Shown one piece after another: positions 56,070 to 64,000 of a stretch of DNA of 64,000 nucleotides. A model generated the notes under the pieces. That model ran no database searches. It was given only the letters and a program-made list of their open reading frames with translations, and was not told where the DNA came from. Within the stretch, counting starts at the first letter, position 1. Every line of letters starts with the position of its first letter. Position numbers and translations under genes: made by a program. Location: contig NZ_LMIU01000007.1 of NCBI RefSeq assembly GCF_001428845.1, forward strand, positions 1,459 through 65,458, in the 5' to 3' direction. This stretch comes from Achromobacter sp. Root83 (GTDB taxonomy: Bacteria; Pseudomonadota; Gammaproteobacteria; Burkholderiales; Burkholderiaceae_B).

Positions 56070-56285
56070 CTATTTGCCGCCGGGCTGCTTGCCCGGGTAC
56101 TGGCCACCCTCTTCAAATTCGGCCCCCTTGCGGTTAGGCGTCTTGTCCGACTCGCGCCGGGGCGCCTGCTCGCCGGCATCCGGCTTGTCAGCGCCAAACT
56201 GCCCGCTTTGACGGGCGGCCTGCGCGTCATCCTTGGGCACATTGGCCTTGGGTTCTGCCGGTTTGTGATCGCGTTGCGTGCTCAT
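56070..56285 (-). CDS. Small hydrophilic Lys/Asp/Gly-rich protein
   Basis: The 71-residue protein has no hydrophobic segment and is rich in Lys, Asp, Gln, Pro and Gly (KPAEPKANVPKDDAQAARQS), ending in Gly/Lys repeats. No family is known to me; composition is hydrophilin-like. CGGGAGACC precedes the ATG. Its sigma54 promoter lies directly back to back with that of the neighbouring exported protein gene. Confidence 0.66.
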   Translation of the reverse strand: MSTQRDHKPAEPKANVPKDDAQAARQSGQFGADKPDAGEQAPRRESDKTPNRKGAEFEEGGQYPGKQPGGK

Positions 56286-56320
56286 GGTGGTCTCCCGTTG
56301 AATAGTCCCGCTTTGCCCGC

Positions 56321-56334
56321 GCAAGCCCCGTTCC
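56321..56334 (-). promoter_or_regulatory. sigma54 promoter of the 71-residue hydrophilic protein gene
   Basis: The minus strand reads GGAACGGGGCTTGC: GGAAC at -24, TTGC at -12, exact spacing, 36 bases from the ATG. Confidence 0.75.
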
Positions 56335-56345
56335 CGGGGAGGCCG

Positions 56346-56359
56346 GGAACAGCGCTTGC
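56346..56359 (+). promoter_or_regulatory. sigma54 promoter of the exported KCDGM-repeat protein gene
   Basis: GGAACAGCGCTTGC followed by T; correct spacing and TTGCT. Its -24 box mirrors that of the divergent site, so GTTCCCGG and CCGGGAAC form an inverted repeat between the two genes. Confidence 0.75.
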
Positions 56360-56412
56360 TTAGGCTTCTTCGGGTCCGCCCTATATCGGACCACTACCCA
56401 AAGGAGTCAGTC

Positions 56413-56787
56413 ATGAAGCTGTCCAGAACGATTTGCCCCGCTTTTGCCCTGTGCCTGTCCGCCCTGGCGTTTCAGGCATCCGCTCAGGTCGGCACCGGCG
56501 CCGTGCGCAGCGACGACCAGATCGACAATCAATACAAGATGGACAAGAAGCAGTGCGACGGCATGAAGGGCAACGCCAAGGACGTCTGCCAAGAGCAGGC
56601 CGAGGCTACCCGCGACAAGGCCCGGGCGGATGCCAAGGCAGGCAAGGAAAAGGCTGAAAGCTCGCACGACGCGGCCAAGGCGCGCAATGAGGCCGACTAC
56701 AAGGTCGGCAAGGAAAAGTGCGACGGCATGTCTGGAAATGCCAAGGACGCCTGCATGGCGAACCTGAAGACCCGCTACGGTAAATAA
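56413..56787 (+). CDS. Exported protein with duplicated KCDGM-type Cys motif
   Basis: The 124-residue protein has a signal peptide ending at SAQV and a mature part made of charged, Lys/Ala/Asp-rich helix. A motif occurs twice, KKQCDGMKGNAKDVC and KEKCDGMSGNAKDAC, at about residues 45 and 100, giving four Cys, separated by a highly charged helical linker. It recalls PsiF-like repeats but I would not assign that family firmly. AAGGAG precedes the ATG. It lies nine bases from the converging regulator gene and has a sigma54 promoter. Confidence 0.7.
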   Translation: MKLSRTICPAFALCLSALAFQASAQVGTGAVRSDDQIDNQYKMDKKQCDGMKGNAKDVCQEQAEATRDKARADAKAGKEKAESSHDAAKARNEADYKVGKEKCDGMSGNAKDACMANLKTRYGK

Positions 56788-56796
56788 GCAGCGACT

Positions 56797-58182
56797 TCAG
56801 GCGGATCCCCGGGAGGCGTTTTCGGCCTGGGGATCCTCGCCCGGCAGCACATATCCCGCCGCGGCATATTCCTCGAGGCGGTTGTATAGCGTCTTGGGAC
56901 TGATGCCCAGCACCGCAGCGGTCTGTTTCTTCACGCCATTGCAACGTTCCAGGGTCGCGAGGATCAGGCGCCGGTCCGCTTCGGCCAGCGTTTCGCCGAC
57001 GGGCACGCTCACCTGCCCGCTCGCCGCCTCGCCGCTCGGCGACACATGCGGCGCAAGCATGTCGAGGTCCAGGGTGTCGCCGTCGGCCATGATGAACGCG
57101 CGCCGGACGAAGTTCTTCAGTTCCCGCACGTTGCCGGGCCATTCGTACTGGGCCAGCGCCGCGCCCGCTTCGGGCGAAAAGTCCTTGGTCTTGCCCGACT
57201 CCTGGTTGAGCGCCTGCAGGAACCGCTGCGCCAGGAACAAAATGTCGCTGCCTCGCTCACGCAACGGCGGAAGTTCGACCGGAAAGACGCTCAGCCGGTA
57301 ATACAGATCCTCGCGCAGCTTGCCGTCCTGGACCGCCTGTTCCGGATTGCGGTTGGTCGCGGCGACGATGCGTATGTCGCAGGCAATCTCGCGGTTGGTG
57401 CCGACGCGCATGAACTGCCCCGTTTCCAGCACGCGCAGCAGCTTGACCTGCAGATCCAGCGGCATTTCCGTGACTTCGTCCAGGAACAGCGTGCCGCCGT
57501 CTGCCCGTTCGAAGTAGCCCTTGTGCTGGCGGTCGGCGCCAGTGAAGCTGCCGCGTTCGTGGCCGAACATCTCGCTTTCGATCAGGTTGGGGGAAATCGC
57601 CCCGCAATTGACGGCGATGAATGGCCGCTGCCGGCGCGGACTGAGTTCGTGGATGGCGTGCGCGGCCAGTTCCTTGCCGGTGCCGCTTTCGCCGATCAGC
57701 AAGGTGGTGACGTTGGTCGGCGCCACGCGCCCGATCTGGCGGTACAGTTCCAGCATGCGCTCGGATTTGCCGTACAGCTTGCCGAAGCGCCCCGGTTCTT
57801 CGAAGGGCGTGCCGGGCGCGTCGCCGCCGGCGGCCGTCAGGATGCGCCCCAGGATCTCGTTCAGGCGCTCCATGCAGATGGGCTTGACCAGGTAGTCGGT
57901 CGCGCCCAGCCGCAGGGCCTGAACCGCGCTGTCGACCGAGCCGTGGCCGGTCATCACCACGACCTCGGCGCTGCTGATCGCCACGTTCTTGAAAATATCC
58001 ATGCCGCTGCCGCCAGGCAAACGCACGTCCGTCAGCACCAGATCTGGCGCCTGGCGTTCAAGCTGAATCAACGCGTCCCTGACGCTTGCGGCCAACGCCA
58101 CGGAAAAACCGCTTTCGCGTCCAATTTCCGCCAGCGTTTCGCGAATCGCGTCATCGTCGTCGACGATTAACAGGTGGGGCAT
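56797..58182 (-). CDS. NtrC-type sigma54-activating response regulator
   Basis: The 461-residue protein has three domains. Residues 1-120 are a receiver with phospho-acceptor Asp near 52 ([11 protein letters not shown]). The AAA+ domain (about 145-375) carries Walker A GESGTGKE, the sigma54-contact loop GSFTGA and Walker [11 protein letters not shown] Fis-type HTH follows ([18 protein letters not shown]). It activates sigma54-RNA polymerase by ATP hydrolysis after phosphorylation. The kinase is not next to it; the hybrid kinase at the window end is the best candidate. The gene is divergent from a second sigma54 activator across 172 bases. The start [11 protein letters not shown] is family-normal. 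Confidence 0.93.
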   Translation of the reverse strand: MPHLLIVDDDDAIRETLAEIGRESGFSVALAASVRDALIQLERQAPDLVLTDVRLPGGSGMDIFKNVAISSAEVVVMTGHGSVDSAVQALRLGATDYLVKPICMERLNEILGRILTAAGGDAPGTPFEEPGRFGKLYGKSERMLELYRQIGRVAPTNVTTLLIGESGTGKELAAHAIHELSPRRQRPFIAVNCGAISPNLIESEMFGHERGSFTGADRQHKGYFERADGGTLFLDEVTEMPLDLQVKLLRVLETGQFMRVGTNREIACDIRIVAATNRNPEQAVQDGKLREDLYYRLSVFPVELPPLRERGSDILFLAQRFLQALNQESGKTKDFSPEAGAALAQYEWPGNVRELKNFVRRAFIMADGDTLDLDMLAPHVSPSGEAASGQVSVPVGETLAEADRRLILATLERCNGVKKQTAAVLGISPKTLYNRLEEYAAAGYVLPGEDPQAENASRGSA

Positions 58183-58354
58183 GCTTTCTCCGGTATCCCG
58201 TCTCAGCACTCAGAATAGTCACTCTGGCCGCATCCGGTGCAAATATTCGACGGATTCCACGAAAGTTTTCGATTGCTTTCAACTGGTCGCAGTCCGTATG
58301 CCGCCGGGCATCTACCATGGGCTCATCGGCCCCCTCCCGGGCCAAGGAATCAGC

Positions 58355-59359
58355 ATGGCCAATCGCAACACCGCCGGCCGCGAGGGCGCCCCGCCGTCCC
58401 CCGCCGGATTCACCGATGGCAACGGCGTGTCCCCGCAAATGCGTAAGCTGGGCGCCCAGATCAGCCTGGCCGCGGCCACCGACGCCAGCGTGTTCATCAT
58501 CGGCGAAAGCGGCTCGGGCAAGGAAATCGTCGCGCGCGCCATCCATGACGGCAGCGAACGCCGCGGGCAGCCCTTCGTGGCGGTGAACTGCGGCGCCATC
58601 AGCGGCACGCTTGCGCATGCCGAGCTATTCGGCCACGAAAAAGGCAGCTTCACGGGCGCCGTATCGCAGAACGCCGGGTACTTCGAATACGCCAGCGGCG
58701 GCACGCTGTTCCTGGACGAAGTCACCGAAATGCCGCCGGACATGCAGGTCCACTTCCTGCGCGTGCTCGAAGCCGGCACGTATCAACGGGTGGGCGGCTC
58801 AGACCTGCTGCGCGCCAACGTGCGCATCATCTGCGCCAGCAATCGCGACCCGGCCGCGTCGGTGGCCGACGGACGCCTGCGCCAGGATTTCCTGCATCGC
58901 CTGCTCGTGATACCGCTGCGTGTGCCGCCCCTGCGCGAGCGCGGCGATGACGTGCTCTTGCTGGCGCACCAGTTCCTGGACACCCTCAACGCCCAGCACG
59001 GCACCCAGAAGACATTTTCCGCCCATATGCTGGACGCCATGGCGCGGCATGACTGGCCAGGCAATGTGCGCGAGCTGCGCAATGTGGTTCAACGGGCGTA
59101 CATCCTGTCGGACGTTCAGGTAGACGCCGATCTGCTGATCCGCGCCCGGGGCGCGCACCACGCCGAGGTTCGCGATGGCGCCTTGAATTTTCCGGTGGGT
59201 ATGCCGCTGGGGCGGGCGCAGCGCGAGTTCATCCTGGCCACGCTGGCGCACCATGCCGGCGACAAGCGCCTTGCCGCTGAAACGCTGGGCGTCAGCCTGA
59301 AGACCCTGTACAACCGGCTGGAAGTTTACGAAAAGAACGAGCCGGGCACGGCGGCCTGA
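58355..59359 (+). CDS. sigma54 activator without receiver domain
   Basis: The 334-residue protein consists of an AAA+ domain almost from the start (Walker A GESGSGKE at about residue 50, GSFTGA near 100, Walker [10 protein letters not shown]) and a C-terminal Fis-type HTH ([19 protein letters not shown]). It has no receiver, GAF or other input domain, only about 20 extra N-terminal residues, so like PspF it may be constitutively active or controlled by another protein. Its recognition helix is almost the same as that of the NtrC-type neighbour, suggesting shared enhancers. It directly precedes rpoN. GGAAT is a weak ribosome site before the ATG. Confidence 0.92.
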   Translation: MANRNTAGREGAPPSPAGFTDGNGVSPQMRKLGAQISLAAATDASVFIIGESGSGKEIVARAIHDGSERRGQPFVAVNCGAISGTLAHAELFGHEKGSFTGAVSQNAGYFEYASGGTLFLDEVTEMPPDMQVHFLRVLEAGTYQRVGGSDLLRANVRIICASNRDPAASVADGRLRQDFLHRLLVIPLRVPPLRERGDDVLLLAHQFLDTLNAQHGTQKTFSAHMLDAMARHDWPGNVRELRNVVQRAYILSDVQVDADLLIRARGAHHAEVRDGALNFPVGMPLGRAQREFILATLAHHAGDKRLAAETLGVSLKTLYNRLEVYEKNEPGTAA

Positions 59360-59435
59360 GCAGTTCTTACCGCCATCTTGTAATCCTGCGTCAGCACGCG
59401 CCATGCCCAGGGCCTGTTTGGCCCGCTCGCAAACC

Positions 59436-59451
59436 TGGCACGATCTTTGCA
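59436..59451 (+). promoter_or_regulatory. Consensus sigma54 promoter of rpoN
   Basis: TGGCACGATCTTTGCA fits the sigma54 consensus TGGCACG-N4-TTGC(A/T) at every defined position. Transcription should start near 59462, giving a 41-base leader to the TTG start, so rpoN probably activates its own gene. Confidence 0.88.
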
Positions 59452-59502
59452 TGTACCTACTGGATGCGTCGCCTTTCGGCGGCCGGCCTCCAGGAGACTC
59501 AA

Positions 59503-60957
59503 TTGGGCCATCCCATGCAAGAACTGCGCCTGCGTCAGCAAATGACGCTGGCGCCTCGCCTGCAGCAATCCGTCAAGCTGCTGCAGATGTCCGCGCTGGA
59601 GTTCACCACGGCAGTGGAACACGCACTCGCCACGAATCCCTTTCTGGAAGACGCCGACGAACAGGAACCGGAAGCGGCGCCCGCCGCGCCGGGGGTTCGC
59701 AACGAGGCGCCGACTGACGACGGCGAGCCTGCGCCCGAGCCGGTGGCCGTGCCCGAGGGCGCCGGCGCCGAAGACACGCCGCCCGACGCGCCGGCCTATT
59801 CCGGCGACTACCCGACCCATTCCTCCAGCGGCGGCGAAAGCGACCTGGGCCAATGGGCGTGCGCCAGCGTATCGATGCGCGAGCGCCTGTCGGCGGACCT
59901 GGGCAACTATCACCTGGAACCGCGCGACCGCCTGATGGCGGAGTTCATCATCGATGCGCTCGACGACGACGGCTATCTTCGGGTGCCGCTGGCGGGCCTG
60001 TGCAGCGCCGCGCATCCCGACTTCGCCCCGGCCCCCGAAGAAAGCGAATGGATGGCCGCGCTGCGCCTGGTGCAGCAGTTGGACGCGCCGGGCCTGGCCG
60101 CGCGCGACCTGCGGGAATGCCTGAGCTTGCAGCTGGCGGCCGCGCATGATGCCGACGAGCAGACCCGCGTCCTGGCGCTGCGCATCGTGCAGGAACATCT
60201 GGACCGGCTGGCCAAAAACGACTGCACGGGACTGCGCCGCCTGCTGGACTGCTCCGACGACGCGCTGCGCGAGGCCTGCGCACTCATCCGCACCCTGGAT
60301 CCCAAGCCGGGCAGCCGCTACAGCGGCGACGCGCCGGTCTACGTCGTGCCCGATGTGTTCGTGGACAAATGGCACGGACGCTGGCGCGTGCTGCCGAATC
60401 GCAGCGCCATGCCCCGCGCCCGCCTGCACAGCACCTATGCGGATCTTTTCCGGCGCGCGCGCCTGGACGACCGCAGTCCCATGGCGCAAGAGCTTCAAGA
60501 GGCGCGGTGGCTGGTGCGCAACGTGGAGCAGCGCTACACCACCATCCAGCGCGTAGCCGAGGCGATCGTCAAGCGCCAGCAGACCTTCTTCGAATACGGC
60601 GAAGTGGCGCTGCGCCCGCTCATGCTGCGCGAAGTGGCGGACGACCTGAACATGCACGAGTCCACCGTGTCGCGCGCCACCGTCAGCAAGTACATGACCA
60701 CCCCCCGGGGCGTATTCGAGTTCCGCCATTTCTTTTCGCGCGAACTGGCGACCGAATCCGGCGGGTCCTGCTCGGCCGCCGCGGTGCGTGCGCTGATCAA
60801 GGAAATGGTGGATGCCGAGGATCCGGCGATGCCGCTGTCCGATGTGGCGCTGACGCAGCACCTGGCTTCGAACGGCATCCTGCTGGCCCGCCGCACGGTG
60901 TCCAAGTACCGCGGCCAGCTACGGGTACCGCCCGCGGAATTGCGCAGGCAGCACTAG
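59503..60957 (+). CDS. rpoN: RNA polymerase sigma54 factor, probable second copy
   Basis: The roughly 484-residue protein is a full sigma54. Region I (MQELRLRQQMTLAPRLQQSV) is Gln/Leu-rich. An acidic region II follows (about 45-110). The core-binding region and HTH come next, and the C terminus holds the RpoN box ARRTVSKYR. The likely start is TTG at 59503, seven bases after AGGAG; an ATG at 59464 would lie at the predicted transcript start, and ATG 59515 has its ribosome site too far away. The gene is not beside lptB, hpf or ptsN, which usually surround housekeeping rpoN, but beside two sigma54 activators. This points to a specialised paralogue. Confidence 0.93.
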   Translation: MGHPMQELRLRQQMTLAPRLQQSVKLLQMSALEFTTAVEHALATNPFLEDADEQEPEAAPAAPGVRNEAPTDDGEPAPEPVAVPEGAGAEDTPPDAPAYSGDYPTHSSSGGESDLGQWACASVSMRERLSADLGNYHLEPRDRLMAEFIIDALDDDGYLRVPLAGLCSAAHPDFAPAPEESEWMAALRLVQQLDAPGLAARDLRECLSLQLAAAHDADEQTRVLALRIVQEHLDRLAKNDCTGLRRLLDCSDDALREACALIRTLDPKPGSRYSGDAPVYVVPDVFVDKWHGRWRVLPNRSAMPRARLHSTYADLFRRARLDDRSPMAQELQEARWLVRNVEQRYTTIQRVAEAIVKRQQTFFEYGEVALRPLMLREVADDLNMHESTVSRATVSKYMTTPRGVFEFRHFFSRELATESGGSCSAAAVRALIKEMVDAEDPAMPLSDVALTQHLASNGILLARRTVSKYRGQLRVPPAELRRQH

Positions 60958-60987
60958 CCCCCCGCCGGATTTTCGCGAGGGGTATGT

Positions 60988-61015
60988 AAAAAAGGCTTCC
61001 CTGGGGAAGCCTTTT
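60988..61015. terminator. Bidirectional terminator between rpoN and the exported protein gene
   Basis: An eight-base GC-rich stem (GGCTTCCC/GGGAAGCC) with a two-base gap is flanked by six A residues on one side and four T residues on the other, so it can end transcripts from both converging genes. Confidence 0.88.
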
Positions 61016-61018
61016 CAT

Positions 61019-61384
61019 TTACTTGCTGCCGCCGGTGTTGGGATACCCCGGAGGCGGGGTGGCGCCGCTGGCCGGCGTACGCGGCACATTATCGTTGGCC
61101 TCGCGAGCACGGTTCGGCATATCGGACGAACGCTTGTCCGACTTCATCGAGTTGTTATGGTTGACGTTCGGAGGCGTGCTGTGCGTATTCGGCGCCGCGT
61201 TGGGCGCGGGCGGAATCTGCCCCGGCGGCACGGGCGTGTTAGGCGGCACGGCGGTGCCGTCGTTCGGCGTGGTCGATGGCGACGAGGCAGGCGCGGCGCG
61301 CCCGGACGACTGTGCCATCGCCCCGCCAGCCGAAGCCAGTCCGGCCAGCAGTGCAACCGCGCATGTGAGGGAACGATATTTCAT
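61019..61384 (-). CDS. Exported Pro/Asn/Ser-rich low-complexity protein
   Basis: The 121-residue protein has a clear signal peptide (AVALLAGLASAGGAMAQSS) and a mature part dominated by Pro, Asn, Ser, Thr and Ala (PPNTPVPPGQIPPAPNAAP), probably extended and unstructured in the periplasm. No family is recognised. AAGGAGC lies before the ATG at 61384. It has a good sigma54 promoter and converges on rpoN with a shared terminator. Confidence 0.68.
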   Translation of the reverse strand: MKYRSLTCAVALLAGLASAGGAMAQSSGRAAPASSPSTTPNDGTAVPPNTPVPPGQIPPAPNAAPNTHSTPPNVNHNNSMKSDKRSSDMPNRAREANDNVPRTPASGATPPPGYPNTGGSK

Positions 61385-61420
61385 GGCTAAGCTCCTTGGT
61401 TGGAAAGCAATAGCCATGTC

Positions 61421-61434
61421 GCAAGCCCCGTGCC
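61421..61434 (-). promoter_or_regulatory. sigma54 promoter of the exported Pro/Asn-rich protein gene
   Basis: The minus strand reads GGCACGGGGCTTGC: GGCACG at -24 and TTGC at -12 with exact spacing, 37 bases before the ATG. Confidence 0.78.
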
Positions 61435-61510
61435 CGCCCGGAAGTCCTAAGCCTGGCGGCCCAGGCATTGCCCTGGGGGTATTTTTTACCTGCCATTGCA
61501 ACACCTGACC

Positions 61511-64000
61511 CTAAGCGGCGCGAGGGGGCCCCACGCTCGCCTCCACCATGCGCTTGACGCGTTCGCCCAGCACCTCCAGCGAAAAGGGCTTCACAATCAA
61601 TTCCATGCCGTCCTTCACGAAACCCTGGTCGATGGCGGCGCTTTCGGCGTAGCCGGTCATCATCAGAACACGCAGCCCGGGGTGCGCGGCGCGCGCGGCA
61701 TCCGCCAGTTGGCGTCCGTTCAAGCCGGGCAGGCCTACGTCGGTCACCAGCAGATTCATGTCGGACGTGGACATCACCAGGTCCAGCCCGGCCTCGCCGT
61801 TGGCCGCCGTCAGGACGCGCATGCCCAATTCGTCCAGGCATTCGCGCACCATTTCGCGCACGTTGGTGTCGTCTTCCACCACGACCACGACCGCCTGGGT
61901 GGCCACGCCCGCTTCCGGCCCGGCTATCGGCATCCGCTCTTGCGCCGGGTGGGGCGCGCCATCGTACCGGGGCAGATGCAGCCTGACCGACGTGCCCACC
62001 CCCACCGCGCTCTCCAGCGTCGCGGCGCCGCCCGCCTGCTTGGCGAAGCCGTAGATCATCGACAGCCCCAGGCCGGTCCCCTCGCCCAGCGGCTTGGTCG
62101 TAAAGAAGGGATCGAACGCATGCGCGAGCACATCGGGCGTCATGCCGCAGCCCACATCCGAGACGGAAACCTCGACAAAATCCCCAGGGCTCACGCCGGG
62201 AATCTGGCGCAGCGAAGAAGCATCCAGCCGCGCATTCAGCGCGGCGACGGTGAGCACGCCGCCGCTGGGCATCGAGTCGCAGGCATTGATCACCAGGTTG
62301 AGCATGGCGTTCTCGAACTGGTTCTTGTCGCACCTTACCGTCCACAGGTCCGGCTCCAGGTCGAACACCAGCGTGACCCGCTCGCCGGTATAGCGATGGA
62401 ACAGCGACGCCATGGATTGCAGCGCGGACTGGACGCCGAACGGCTTGGGATCGATGGGCTGGCGGCGCGAAAAGGTCAGCAGGCGCTGCGTCAGATGCGC
62501 CGCCCGGTTCGCGGAATCCATGGCGACATTGACGAAACGCTCCGCCTGTTCCGGCTTGCCGCCCGCCACCTTGCGCTGGATCAGATAGAGCGCGCCCGTG
62601 ATGCCCTGCAGCATGTTGTTGAAGTCATGCGCGATGCCGCCGGTCAGCCGGCCCACGGCCTCCATTTTCTGCGATTGGCGCAGCGCGTTTTCGGTCTCGA
62701 GCAGCACTTCGCTCTGGGCCTTCAGGTCCGTGTCGTCGCGCCCCGCTACGTACAGATTGTCTTGCGACCACGACATGCTCCAGGTGATCCAGCTATAGCC
62801 GCCTTCGCGCTTGAGCACGCGGGTCTCCAGATGCCTGACCGGCTGCGCCGCGCCCATCTGCAAGGCGGGCGACCACGCGGCGCGCGTTTTTGCGTGGTCG
62901 TCGGGATGGATCAGCTCGGTCATTCCCATCGACAGGAACTGGTCCGGCGTCCAGCCCAGGATCGTCCGCACCGCCGGATTCACGCTGACAAAGCGCCCTT
63001 GCGCGTCGATCACGGCCAGCAGTTCGGGAGAAAGGCGCCAGATGCGGTCGCGTTCGGCGATGGCGTTTTCAACGCGCTGCTCCAGCATGCGGGAATACTG
63101 CGAACGCTCGACGGCATCGCACATCCGTTCGGCGACTTCCTCGATGAAGGCCAGGTCGCCGGCCTTGAGCCGGCTGCTGGACAAGGGCCTGACGATAAGC
63201 GCCCCGCCCTGCCGGGCCCAGCGGCGCATCGGCACCACGATCGCCGACGGACGGATGTCGCCGTCCGCTTCCGCCAGCAAGGGTTGCAGGTACGCCGTGC
63301 GGCCCTTGCGCAGCGCGGCGTAGAACTCTTCGCCGAACTGCGCCGGCTCCAGCGCGGCAAGACCGGCGCGGTCCGCCTCGGAGCGCCAGCAGGTCGACAC
63401 CACGGGCGTGGCGCCTTCGCCGGCCCAATCCAGCACCGCGACCATTCCCAGCGCCAGATGCTGGCCCAGGCCTTCGCAGGCGGTCTGCTCGATGACCGTC
63501 TGATGATGCAGCTCGCGCATCCGGTCGCCCAACGCCAGCAGGAAGTTCTTGCGATGCTGGCCTTCCCACAGTTCGGTCTCGGCGGCCTTGCGCGCCGTGA
63601 CGTCGAGAAACATCGCCATCAACCGGTCGGTGCCGTCCTTGCGCGCCCGCGCTTCGTACCAGGCGTCCCTGGGCGCGGGAACGGCGAACTCGAATTGCGT
63701 GGACTCGCCGGTTTCGACGACCTGGACGAAGGTGTCCATGATCTGGCCCGGCACGCCGGGGATCATTTCGCGCAGGGTGTGCCCCAGTGTGTCGCCTTCC
63801 TTCATGCCGCTCTGCCGTTCGAACGCGGGATTGACTTCCAGAAAGCGGAAATCGATGATGCGTTCGTCGTCGTCGCGCAGGGCCTCGGCCAGAAAGAAGG
63901 CCTCTTGCATGCCATCGAACATCGCCCGCCAGCGCTCGCCGCTGCGCCGCAGCGCGGCGTCGAGCAAATGCCGCTCTATCGCCAGCGCCGCGCTGCGCGT
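61511..64000 (-). CDS. Hybrid sensor histidine kinase (PAS-GAF-PAS-HisKA-HATPase-REC), 5' end cut
   Basis: At least 830 residues are visible and the frame continues past the window. In order there is a PAS domain (EAFFLAEALRD at its start), a GAF-like domain, a second PAS with FVSVNPAVRTILGWTPDQFL, a HisKA domain with the phospho-His in GGIAHDFNNML, an HATPase with NLVINACDSM, DVGCGM and GEGTGLGLSMIYGF, and a C-terminal receiver with LLVTDVGLPG and VKPFSLE. No membrane segments are seen in this portion, so it is probably a cytosolic sensor. As a neighbour of the NtrC-type regulator and rpoN it is a good candidate for the sigma54 regulon's signal input; the phosphate path to that regulator is inference. 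Confidence 0.9.
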   Translation of the reverse strand, partial: TRSAALAIERHLLDAALRRSGERWRAMFDGMQEAFFLAEALRDDDERIIDFRFLEVNPAFERQSGMKEGDTLGHTLREMIPGVPGQIMDTFVQVVETGESTQFEFAVPAPRDAWYEARARKDGTDRLMAMFLDVTARKAAETELWEGQHRKNFLLALGDRMRELHHQTVIEQTACEGLGQHLALGMVAVLDWAGEGATPVVSTCWRSEADRAGLAALEPAQFGEEFYAALRKGRTAYLQPLLAEADGDIRPSAIVVPMRRWARQGGALIVRPLSSSRLKAGDLAFIEEVAERMCDAVERSQYSRMLEQRVENAIAERDRIWRLSPELLAVIDAQGRFVSVNPAVRTILGWTPDQFLSMGMTELIHPDDHAKTRAAWSPALQMGAAQPVRHLETRVLKREGGYSWITWSMSWSQDNLYVAGRDDTDLKAQSEVLLETENALRQSQKMEAVGRLTGGIAHDFNNMLQGITGALYLIQRKVAGGKPEQAERFVNVAMDSANRAAHLTQRLLTFSRRQPIDPKPFGVQSALQSMASLFHRYTGERVTLVFDLEPDLWTVRCDKNQFENAMLNLVINACDSMPSGGVLTVAALNARLDASSLRQIPGVSPGDFVEVSVSDVGCGMTPDVLAHAFDPFFTTKPLGEGTGLGLSMIYGFAKQAGGAATLESAVGVGTSVRLHLPRYDGAPHPAQERMPIAGPEAGVATQAVVVVVEDDTNVREMVRECLDELGMRVLTAANGEAGLDLVMSTSDMNLLVTDVGLPGLNGRQLADAARAAHPGLRVLMMTGYAESAAIDQGFVKDGMELIVKPFSLEVLGERVKRMVEASVGPPRAA

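Noticed and set aside
58289-58302. GGCATACGGACTGC on the minus strand as promoter of the NtrC-type regulator
   Set aside because: GG-N10-GC is present but the -12 box is CTGC; with a 107-base leader it is no better than chance in such GC-rich DNA.

Overview
The window is GC-rich DNA from what looks like a betaproteobacterium of the Burkholderiales, most likely Alcaligenaceae (Achromobacter/Bordetella type). This is inferred from the base composition, the tripartite tricarboxylate transporter genes and the overall protein style; no marker gene was tested. No rRNA, tRNA, CRISPR array, insertion sequence or prophage was recognised.

Layout. 1-14.7 kb is an assorted metabolic/transport region: tctBA, a SelW-like protein, a Bcr/CflA exporter, chrA, an AhpD-like protein, a MocR regulator, GNAT+azoR, a secreted Cys-rich protein, a TerC/CBS protein, and a DUF2946 protein with a TonB receptor. 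14.8-24.7 kb holds a ybhP-clsB-ybhN-DUF3182-hydrolase operon and a run of minus-strand envelope and stress genes ending in a PoxB-like enzyme. 25.0-44.1 kb is one eight-gene glycogen/trehalose operon (glgA-glgE-treS/pep2-glgB-glgX-treZ-malQ-treY), mostly joined by 4-base stop/start overlaps. 44.2-57 kb mixes regulators and enzymes with many very small hydrophilic or exported proteins. 56.8-64 kb is a control block: an NtrC-type response regulator, a second sigma54 activator without a receiver domain, an rpoN gene, and a hybrid histidine kinase cut by the window edge.

The main finding is how these parts connect. Sixteen sites matching the sigma54 (RpoN) promoter pattern GG-N10-GC, most of them close to (T)GG(C/A)AC-N5-TTGC, stand in front of genes from 14.7 to 61.4 kb. 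They precede the ybhP operon, the PRC-barrel, DUF883, PoxB-like, glgA-operon, small hydrophilic, topoisomerase IB, CsbD and SDR genes, and rpoN itself, which has a full consensus site. Several occur as back-to-back pairs in divergent spacers. The rpoN gene is not beside lptB/hpf/ptsN, the usual housekeeping setting, so it is probably a second, dedicated copy. I interpret the region as a self-contained sigma54-driven stress/desiccation regulon carrying its own sigma factor, activators and probably its sensor.

Working together: TreS converts trehalose to maltose, its fused Pep2 domain phosphorylates it, GlgE polymerises maltose-1-phosphate, and GlgB branches the glucan. GlgX and MalQ remodel it, and TreY/TreZ return it to trehalose. 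Around this sit phospholipid genes, small hydrophilins, a Cys-rich copper-binding protein, oxidoreductases and a topoisomerase.
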